A stretch of 18,462 nucleotides of DNA from positions 1-18,462 of the forward strand of contig CANKNL010000021.1 in the NCBI GenBank assembly GCA_947483345.1. The letters run 5' to 3'. Both the position numbers and the translations under genes were made by a program. The notes under the pieces were generated by a model. It ran no database searches, was not told where the DNA came from, and worked only from the letters and a program-made list of their open reading frames with translations. Of the stretch, positions 7,697 to 14,117 are shown piece after piece. How positions within the stretch are numbered: the stretch's first letter is position 1; each line of letters opens with the position of its first letter. The stretch is from Chitinophagaceae bacterium (GTDB taxonomy: Bacteria; Bacteroidota; Bacteroidia; Chitinophagales; Chitinophagaceae).

Positions 7697-7746
7697 ATCA
7701 TTTTATTTATCGGAGCATTTATTATGCCCCGATAAATAAACATGAT
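7697..7746. repeat. Long AT-rich imperfect hairpin in the spacer before the PFOR operon
   Basis: The left arm at 7702-7718 (TTTATTTATCGGAGCAT) pairs with the right arm at 7724-7740 (ATGCCCCGATAAATAAA) with one A/C mismatch around a 5-nt loop. Allowing a bulged C at 7741, the pairing extends with ATCAT (7697-7701) against ATGAT (7742-7746), giving about 22 bp. No T run follows on either strand, so it is not a standard intrinsic terminator. It may act as a transcript-end or processing hairpin for the glycyl-tRNA synthetase mRNA. Confidence 0.6.
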
Positions 7747-7754
7747 ATATATCA
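7743..7754. promoter_or_regulatory. Perfect palindrome TGATATATATCA, Crp/Fnr-like operator candidate
   Basis: This 12-bp perfect palindrome has the form TGAT-N4-ATCA, the inner eight specified bases of the Fnr consensus TTGAT-N4-ATCAA; the outer bases are A and G instead of T and A. It lies 85 bp upstream of the first gene of the PFOR operon and overlaps the edge of the preceding hairpin. A one-mismatch -7-like box (TAATTTAG, 7800-7807) downstream would put it near -62, a usual activator position. A similar dyad sits before ppdK. Function is inferred. Confidence 0.4.
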
Positions 7755-7765
7755 GCCCTGCTGCT

Positions 7766-7810
7766 GAACTAAATCAATTCAAATTATAAGACTTCCTTTT
7801 AATTTAGTTC
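7766..7810. repeat. 9-bp inverted repeat in the leader or promoter of the PFOR operon
   Basis: GAACTAAAT (7766-7774) and ATTTAGTTC (7802-7810) are perfect inverted copies separated by 27 bp. They lie between the palindrome at 7743 and the ATG at 7840. They could be paired operator half-sites or the arms of a leader stem-loop. In AT-rich DNA such a pair can also arise by chance. Confidence 0.35.
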
Positions 7811-7839
7811 CCTATTCTGTCTTTCACTAATTTATTATT

Positions 7840-9486
7840 ATGTCAAAAACCGACATCACCAAACCAGCAGACCTTACCGGCCATTCGGAAGGCACGGGCC
7901 CTTTAAGAATGCGACGTCCGTTATACGTTGATTTTATGCCTCCATGCAATAGTGCCTGTCCGGCCGGCGAAAATATTCAGGCCTGGATGGACTTTGCCCA
8001 GGCCGGAAATTATTTTGAAGCCTTTCAAACACTTGTTGAAGACAATCCCTTCCCTGCCATCATGGGACGAGTATGTGTTAAGCCATGTGAAACCGGTTGT
8101 AACAGAACACATATTGATACAACGGTTAATATCCATGCTGTAGAACGGTATATTGGAGATGAGGCCATTTCACAAAAATGGCCAATCCAATTTGTAGCTT
8201 ATTCTTCAGGTAAAAAAGTGTTGGTGATTGGTGGTGGCCCATCAGGCCTTTCAGCAGCTTATCATTTAGCCCGTATGGGTCATGAGGTAGAAGTGTATGA
8301 AGCCTCTGGTCATTTGGGAGGGTTGCTATGGTCAGGTGTACCCGATTACCGATTACCAAAAGAGATTCTCGAATTTGAAGTGGACCGTATTGTTAGAACG
8401 GGTGTAAAAATAAAACTAAATTATAAAGTAGCGGATGTAGCCTTTGAAAAAACGGCCGGCCATTTTGATGCGGTTTATCTGGCCATTGGTGCACAGCTTA
8501 TTCATAAAGAAGAATTTGAGCATGACGGGTCTGTTTACATGAGCGATGCTTTCTCTTTTTTTAATGAGGCAAAAATCAATATATCTCCATTTCTAAAAAA
8601 GAAAGTGGTGGTTTATGGCGGAGGTAAGCTGGCCTTATACCTTTCCCGGATGATAAAAAGATTTGGTTCGGAAGCCGTGGTCTATTTTGAAGGCGATAAA
8701 AAACTAATGCCGGCATATGATTATGAAACTGAAGATGCCCTGGATGAAGGTGTTGAATTAAATCTTTTACGCCAGATCAGCAGTATAAAAAATAAAAAGA
8801 TAACATTTGAGAAGATGAAAGTGGAAAAAGGAAAAGCTGTTGGCACAAAGGAATTTGAAACGATCGATGCCGATGTGCTGATTATAGCGAACCGCCAGGA
8901 AACGGACTCTGCGTTTTTACGTGCTTTAACGGATTTAACTTTTAACGAAGATGGCAGCATCAATATTGACACAAGACGTATGACAGGCCAGGCAGGTATT
9001 TTTGCTGGCGGCGATATGCTACCTGGCGAAAACAGGAGTGCCACCATTGCCATTGGCCAGGGAAAAAAAGCGGCAAAAAATATAGACGCTTTTTTAAAAG
9101 GAAAAGCATTTCAAAAACCTGATAAGCATGCTACAGCCAGTTATAAAAAACTGCATATGTGGTATAAAACAGAAGCTCCTAAAAAAGAGCAGGATAAACT
9201 TAACCCGTTGGTTGCCATTCAGAATTTTGATGAAGTTATTGCCGGTTTATCCGAAAAAGAAGCCCGCTATGAATCTCAACGCTGCTTAAGCTGTGGTAAC
9301 TGTTTTGAATGTGATGGATGCTTTGCGGCATGTCCCGAAGATGCCATTATAAAATTAGGGCCAGGCAATCGTTATAATTTTAATTACGATGCCTGCACAG
9401 GTTGTGCGGTTTGTTATGAACAGTGCCCTTGCCATGCCATTGAAATGATTCCAGAACCACTAAAAGCCAACAGCAATGCCAGATAA
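7840..9486 (+). CDS. GltD-like FAD/NAD(P) oxidoreductase with C-terminal 2x[4Fe-4S] ferredoxin domain, partner of PFOR
   Basis: A 548-residue flavoprotein of the glutamate-synthase small-subunit family. The N-terminal Fe-S region has C36, C40, C79, C83 and C87. An FAD Rossmann motif GGGPSG is at 131-136, a second Rossmann site GGGKLAL at 260-266, and the C-terminal FAD motif GIFAGGDMLPGE at 386-397. The tail carries two ferredoxin sets (C488, C491, C494, C498-P and C519, C522, C525, C529-P) plus extra C482 and C485. No glutamate-synthase large subunit is nearby. The stop overlaps the nifJ start by 11 bp. The likely role is electron transfer between NAD(P)H and ferredoxin or PFOR, as for the NADP-linked KorC subunit of the Azoarcus evansii 2-oxoglutarate oxidoreductase. 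The second nucleotide site lacks the usual GGGNxAxD pattern, so coenzyme choice is open. Confidence 0.88.
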   Translation: MSKTDITKPADLTGHSEGTGPLRMRRPLYVDFMPPCNSACPAGENIQAWMDFAQAGNYFEAFQTLVEDNPFPAIMGRVCVKPCETGCNRTHIDTTVNIHAVERYIGDEAISQKWPIQFVAYSSGKKVLVIGGGPSGLSAAYHLARMGHEVEVYEASGHLGGLLWSGVPDYRLPKEILEFEVDRIVRTGVKIKLNYKVADVAFEKTAGHFDAVYLAIGAQLIHKEEFEHDGSVYMSDAFSFFNEAKINISPFLKKKVVVYGGGKLALYLSRMIKRFGSEAVVYFEGDKKLMPAYDYETEDALDEGVELNLLRQISSIKNKKITFEKMKVEKGKAVGTKEFETIDADVLIIANRQETDSAFLRALTDLTFNEDGSINIDTRRMTGQAGIFAGGDMLPGENRSATIAIGQGKKAAKNIDAFLKGKAFQKPDKHATASYKKLHMWYKTEAPKKEQDKLNPLVAIQNFDEVIAGLSEKEARYESQRCLSCGNCFECDGCFAACPEDAIIKLGPGNRYNFNYDACTGCAVCYEQCPCHAIEMIPEPLKANSNAR

Positions 9487-12400
9487 AAAAAAATTAGTAT
9501 CCACCATTGATGGAAATGAAGCCGCTGCCTATATTGCGTACCGGGTTAATGAGGTTTGTGCCATTTATCCCATTACGCCCTCATCCAATATGGCCGAACT
9601 GGCCGATGAGTGGAGTGCCAAAGGCATTAAAAATATTTGGGGCAATGTACCAGATGTATTGGAGATGCAAAGTGAAGCAGGTGCCGCAGGTACTGTACAT
9701 GGTGCGTTACAGACAGGTGCCTTAACAACTACTTTTACTGCATCGCAGGGATTAATGCTGATGCTGCCCAATATGTATAAAATTGCTGGTGAATTAACGC
9801 CTGCCGTATTTCATATTGCTGCCCGTTCGCTGGCTGCACAAGGTCTTTCTATTTTTGGCGATCACCAGGATATCATGGCCGCCAGAACAACCGGATTTGC
9901 TATACTTGGTTCTGCCAGTGTGCAGGAGGCGCATGATTTTGCACTGATTGCACAGGCAGCAACCCTGCGTTCGCGAATTCCATTCATGCATTTTTTTGAC
10001 GGCTTCCGTACGTCGCATGAAGTGAATAAACTGGAATTAATTGCTGATGATGAAATTAAAAAAATGATTCCCGACGAATTGATTTTTGAACATCGTAAAA
10101 GAGCATTGAATCCCGATCATCCATTCATCAGAGGTACAGCTCAAAACCCCGACGTGTATTTTCAGGGCAGGGAAACCGTAAACCAATTTTATGATAATAC
10201 CCCCGGTATAGTTGACAAAGAGATGAGGGCATTTGAAAAAATGACTGGCAGAAAATATGAACTATTCGATTATTGTGGTGCACCAGATGCTGAACAGGTT
10301 ATCATCATCATGGGTTCGGGAGGCGAAACCGTTTCTGAAACGGTTATTGCTTTAAATGCAGCTGGAGCCCAAACAGGTGTTATTCAGGTTCGGTTATTCA
10401 GACCTTTCTCTTTGGCACATTTTATTACAGCATTACCTGCTTCTGTAAAATCCATTGCCGTTTTAGACAGAACAAAAGAATCGGGTGCAGCCGGAGAGCC
10501 TTTGTACCAGGATGTACTGGCCACATTGGTTAGCGCTTTGCAACAGGGTAAGCTAAAACAATTACCCCACATAATTGGTGGTCGTTACGGACTATCTTCA
10601 AAAGAGTTTACACCAGCCATGGTGAAAGCTGTTTTTGATGAGTTAAAAAAGAAAGACCCTAAAAATAATTTTACCATCGGCATAAATGATGATGTGAGTT
10701 TTACCAGCCTGGATTATGATCCTGAATATATTTTAGATGAATCGGCATGGAGACAGGGTTTATTTTTTGGATTAGGTGCAGATGGCACAGTTGGAGCCAA
10801 TAAAAACACCATCAAGATCATTGGGGAGAATACAGATCTTTTTGCACAGGGTTATTTTGTTTATGATTCTAAAAAATCAGGTGCAAGAACCGTTTCACAT
10901 TTACGGTTTGGCCCAAAACCAATCAGGGCACCCTATTTGATCAGTAAAGCTGATTTTATCGCCTGCCATCAATTCAACTTTACCGAAAAAGTAGAGATGT
11001 TGAACTTTATTAAAACAGGCGGTACTTTTTTATTAAACAGTCCGTTCTCTAAAGATGAAGTATGGAGCCGTTTACCCGGTTCTGTTCAACAGGAGATTAT
11101 CAGCAAAAAACTGACTTTTTATATAATAGATGCTAATACAGTTGCTAAAGATACCGGCATGAGTGGTAGAATTAATACCATCATGCAAACCTGCTATTTT
11201 GCATTAAGCGGCGTGTTACCAAAAGCAGAAGCGATTGAGCAGATCAAACATGCGATTGAAAAAACCTATTCTAAAAAAGGCATCGCTGTAGTTGAGAAAA
11301 ATTTTAAAGCCGTTGATGCCACCCTGGAAAATTTATATGAAGTAACCGTTCCGGCTACTGTCAGTTCTACATCAGCGATGCTTCCTGTAGTTGGTTCCGA
11401 TGCACCTGAATTTGTAAAAACCGTTACCGCCATGATGATGTCGGGACATGGGGATGAATTACCAGTAAGTAAAATGTCGATAGATGGAACCTATCCGAGT
11501 GGTACAACCAAATGGGAGAAAAGAAATATCAGCGACCAGGTTCCTGTGTGGGAGCCCGATCTTTGTATACAATGTGGCAACTGTGCATTTGTTTGTCCGC
11601 ATAGTGTGATACGTGCCAAATTTTACAATGAAGGATTTTTAAAGAAAGCACCCGATGGCTTTCAATCTGCGCCCATCAATTCAAGAGGTTTTCCCGAAAC
11701 AAAATATACATTACAGGTGTATGCCGAAGATTGTACCGGTTGTAATTTATGTGTGGAAGTCTGTCCTGCTTCAGATCCTGTAAACCGTTCTTTTAAAGCC
11801 ATCAATATGGCCGAAAAAGAACCCGATCCACAGATCATAAAAAAACAGATCGGCTTTTTTGAAGATCTTCCCTGGAACAACCGTTCTGACATTAATTTTT
11901 CAACGGTGCATGGGGCACAGTTCATGGAACCGCTATTTGAATTCTCCGGTGCCTGTGCAGGATGTGGTGAAACACCATATTTAAAATTATTATCGCAGTT
12001 ATTTGGTGATCGATTACTCATTGCCAATGCAACCGGATGTTCATCCATCTATGGTGGTAATTTACCTACCACACCTTGGACCATGAATGCTGCCGGACAG
12101 GGCCCTGCCTGGTCTAATTCACTTTTTGAGGATAATGCAGAATTCGGTTTAGGTATGCGGCTCACTGCCGATCAACAATTGGGTATGGCACACCGCTATT
12201 TAAAAAAATTGGCCCCTCAACTCGGCGATCAGTTTGTTGCTGATTTGATAAACAGTCCGCAATTACAGGAGTCAGAAATTGCCCAACAACGACTCAGGGT
12301 AAATGAATTAAAACTAAAACTGGATCTGATACCGGATGCTGATGCCAAACATTTATTATCAGTGTGCGAACAGCTGGTACACCGCAGTGTATGGCTGATA

Positions 12401-13051
12401 GGTGGCGATGGTTGGGCCTATGACATCGGTTACGGCGGATTAGATCATGCCTTGGCCAGCGGCAGAAATATCAATGTATTGGTATTAGATACAGAAGTGT
12501 ACAGTAATACCGGCGGACAAAGTTCCAAATCAACGCCAACAGCTGCATCAGCAAAATTTGCTTCGGCTGGCAAACGCGGCGGTAAAAAAGACCTGGCCAT
12601 GCAAGCCATTTCTTATGGAAATGTGTATGTGGCAAGAATTGCATTTGGCGCCAATCCACAACAGGCTATGCTGGCCATGCGTGAAGCAGAAGCTTATGAT
12701 GGCCCATCATTGATTTTGGCATACAGCCATTGTATTGCGCATGGTTACGATTTAAAGGACGGACTTACCCAACAGAACAATGCCGTGGCAAGTGGTTACT
12801 GGCCCCTGGTTAGATACAACCCTGTTTTACGTAAGAAAAAACTAAATCCTTTCATTCTTGATTCTACCAGGCCGGTAATACCATTAAAAGAATTTGCGTA
12901 TAAGGAGTTACGTTATAAAGTACTTACGCAAACGAATCCTTCGGTAGCAGAGGAATTAATGACGCTGGCTCAGGAAATGGTGAATATAAGATGGAAAAAT
13001 TATGAAGAGCTGGCAACCAAAACGGCTAGTGATTTTACACCAATTGCATAA
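9476..13051 (+). CDS. nifJ: Pyruvate:ferredoxin (flavodoxin) oxidoreductase, single-chain
   Basis: Converts pyruvate and CoA to acetyl-CoA, CO2 and two low-potential electrons; reversible in principle. The 1191-residue length matches single-chain PFOR. YPITPSS at 31-37, E67 and R117 correspond, with a constant offset of three, to the Thr31, Glu64 and Arg114 pyruvate/TPP-site residues of the Desulfovibrio africanus enzyme as I recall them. Two ferredoxin clusters are at C697/C700/C703/C707 and C753/C756/C759/C763. The proximal cluster ligands are C827, C830, C855 and C1086. The TPP-Mg motif is GGDGW at 976-980 with N1011. Pyruvate specificity is inferred from the architecture. The ATG lies inside the last codons of the upstream flavoprotein gene, so they are translationally coupled. 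There is a run of nine A from 9485, at codons 4-6. The protein should be oxygen-sensitive, with possible regulation through the upstream dyad. Confidence 0.97.
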   Translation: MPDKKKLVSTIDGNEAAAYIAYRVNEVCAIYPITPSSNMAELADEWSAKGIKNIWGNVPDVLEMQSEAGAAGTVHGALQTGALTTTFTASQGLMLMLPNMYKIAGELTPAVFHIAARSLAAQGLSIFGDHQDIMAARTTGFAILGSASVQEAHDFALIAQAATLRSRIPFMHFFDGFRTSHEVNKLELIADDEIKKMIPDELIFEHRKRALNPDHPFIRGTAQNPDVYFQGRETVNQFYDNTPGIVDKEMRAFEKMTGRKYELFDYCGAPDAEQVIIIMGSGGETVSETVIALNAAGAQTGVIQVRLFRPFSLAHFITALPASVKSIAVLDRTKESGAAGEPLYQDVLATLVSALQQGKLKQLPHIIGGRYGLSSKEFTPAMVKAVFDELKKKDPKNNFTIGINDDVSFTSLDYDPEYILDESAWRQGLFFGLGADGTVGANKNTIKIIGENTDLFAQGYFVYDSKKSGARTVSHLRFGPKPIRAPYLISKADFIACHQFNFTEKVEMLNFIKTGGTFLLNSPFSKDEVWSRLPGSVQQEIISKKLTFYIIDANTVAKDTGMSGRINTIMQTCYFALSGVLPKAEAIEQIKHAIEKTYSKKGIAVVEKNFKAVDATLENLYEVTVPATVSSTSAMLPVVGSDAPEFVKTVTAMMMSGHGDELPVSKMSIDGTYPSGTTKWEKRNISDQVPVWEPDLCIQCGNCAFVCPHSVIRAKFYNEGFLKKAPDGFQSAPINSRGFPETKYTLQVYAEDCTGCNLCVEVCPASDPVNRSFKAINMAEKEPDPQIIKKQIGFFEDLPWNNRSDINFSTVHGAQFMEPLFEFSGACAGCGETPYLKLLSQLFGDRLLIANATGCSSIYGGNLPTTPWTMNAAGQGPAWSNSLFEDNAEFGLGMRLTADQQLGMAHRYLKKLAPQLGDQFVADLINSPQLQESEIAQQRLRVNELKLKLDLIPDADAKHLLSVCEQLVHRSVWLIGGDGWAYDIGYGGLDHALASGRNINVLVLDTEVYSNTGGQSSKSTPTAASAKFASAGKRGGKKDLAMQAISYGNVYVARIAFGANPQQAMLAMREAEAYDGPSLILAYSHCIAHGYDLKDGLTQQNNAVASGYWPLVRYNPVLRKKKLNPFILDSTRPVIPLKEFAYKELRYKVLTQTNPSVAEELMTLAQEMVNIRWKNYEELATKTASDFTPIA

Positions 13052-13067
13052 CGCTAAAAATAATTTT

Positions 13068-14057
13068 ATGAACTTAAGTACAACGTACATGGGATTAAAA
13101 TTGAAATCACCGGTGGTGGTTTCGGCCTGTACTTTATCAGAAGAAGTGGGCAATCTTGTTCAGATGGAAGATGCCGGTGCCGGTGCAGTAGTTTTATTTT
13201 CTTTGTTTGAGGAGCAGTTGAAAAAAGAAGAGGCAAAGTATGAATCGATTGTAAGAAGCACCAGTAATATGTTTGCCGAGGCCAGTGATTTCTTCCCCGA
13301 TCTTGATGATTATCACAAAGGATCGGACCAATACCTGGAAAATATCCGAAAAGCAAAGGAACGTGTAAAGATCCCTATCATAGCCAGTTTAAACGGCATC
13401 ACCAATGAAGGCTGGATAAGCTATGCCCGGCAAATGGAGCAGGCCGGAGCTGATGGACTTGAAATGAATATCTTTTTTATTCCGGCAGATGTGCATTTAT
13501 CAACTTCTGCAGTTGAGTATCGTTACTTAAATATTATTGATGAAGTTAAGGCTACAGTTAAAATACCTGTAGCTGTAAAACTCAATCCTTATTTTAGTGC
13601 CATGGGTAATATGGCTAAGCGCATGCAGGAATACAAAGCTGATGCCCTGGTTTTATTTAATCGATTTTATCAACCCGATTTTGATATCAATAAATTATCG
13701 TTGGTGCACGATATCCATTTCAGTGAAGCAGATGAAATTAAGTTGCCTTTATTATGGATAGCTCTTTTGTATGGCCGGGTACCAATTTCATTGGCAGCCA
13801 CTACGGGTGTACAAAGCTCGATAGAAGTTATTAAATATATTCTGGCAGGTGCCGATGTCGCTATGACTGCTTCTGCATTATATAAAAATGGTATCGGTTA
13901 TTTAAAAACAATGAATAAAGAACTGGAGAGTTGGATGCTTACAAAAGAATTTGAGACTATCGATGCCTTTAAAGGGGTAATGAGCCAGCAGCATATCAGC
14001 GACCCAACCGGTTATGAAAGGGCTAATTATATTAAAGTGCTGGGAAGCCTGAGATGA
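13068..14057 (+). CDS. Dihydroorotate dehydrogenase-like FMN-barrel protein
   Basis: A 329-residue TIM-barrel protein related to dihydroorotate dehydrogenase. It begins MNLSTTYMGLKLKSPVVVSA like the DHOD N-terminus. VKLNPY at 170-175 and TTGVQSSIEVIKYILAGAD at 245-263 correspond to the substrate-side Lys region and the FMN-phosphate loop. Where true DHOD enzymes carry the catalytic loop with Cys (class 1) or Ser (class 2) in an N-x-S-C/x-P-N context, this protein has LEMNIFFIPADVH (131-143). It is therefore probably not the pyrimidine enzyme, and its substrate is unknown. The start at 13068 is chosen over an in-frame ATG at 13002, which would overlap nifJ by 50 bp; the chosen start leaves a 16-bp gap and matches the family N-terminus. 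The tight position as third gene behind nifJ suggests a redox role tied to PFOR, which is an inference. Confidence 0.88.
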   Translation: MNLSTTYMGLKLKSPVVVSACTLSEEVGNLVQMEDAGAGAVVLFSLFEEQLKKEEAKYESIVRSTSNMFAEASDFFPDLDDYHKGSDQYLENIRKAKERVKIPIIASLNGITNEGWISYARQMEQAGADGLEMNIFFIPADVHLSTSAVEYRYLNIIDEVKATVKIPVAVKLNPYFSAMGNMAKRMQEYKADALVLFNRFYQPDFDINKLSLVHDIHFSEADEIKLPLLWIALLYGRVPISLAATTGVQSSIEVIKYILAGADVAMTASALYKNGIGYLKTMNKELESWMLTKEFETIDAFKGVMSQQHISDPTGYERANYIKVLGSLR

Positions 14058-14065
14058 TCAATAAT

Positions 14066-14104
14066 ACTAAAAAGCCTGCAAACTAAATTGCAGGCTTTTT
14101 TAGT
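14066..14104. terminator. Bidirectional intrinsic terminator between the PFOR operon and ppdK
   Basis: ACTAAAAAGCCTGCAA (14066-14081) pairs with TTGCAGGCTTTTTTAGT (14088-14104), with one bulged base in the A/T part, around a 6-nt loop. The 8-bp GC-rich core GCCTGCAA is flanked by A and T tracts, so it can end transcription from both sides. It begins 8 bp after the DHOD-like stop and lies 13 bp beyond the ppdK stop. Confidence 0.9.
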
Positions 14105-14117
14105 ACAAGTTATTTTA

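Noticed and set aside
11662..12048. 128-residue open frame on the minus strand
   Set aside because: It is antisense to the ferredoxin and TPP-domain part of nifJ and is a shadow of that coding sequence.
13002..13067. Upstream start for the DHOD-like gene overlapping nifJ by 50 bp
   Set aside because: The extra residues do not match the family N-terminus, while MNLSTTYMGL from 13068 does.
13304..13315. Third TGAT-N4-ATCA match (TGATGATTATCA)
   Set aside because: It lies inside the DHOD-like coding sequence (codons for Asp-Asp-Tyr-His) and is most simply chance; it is a reminder that single matches are weak evidence.
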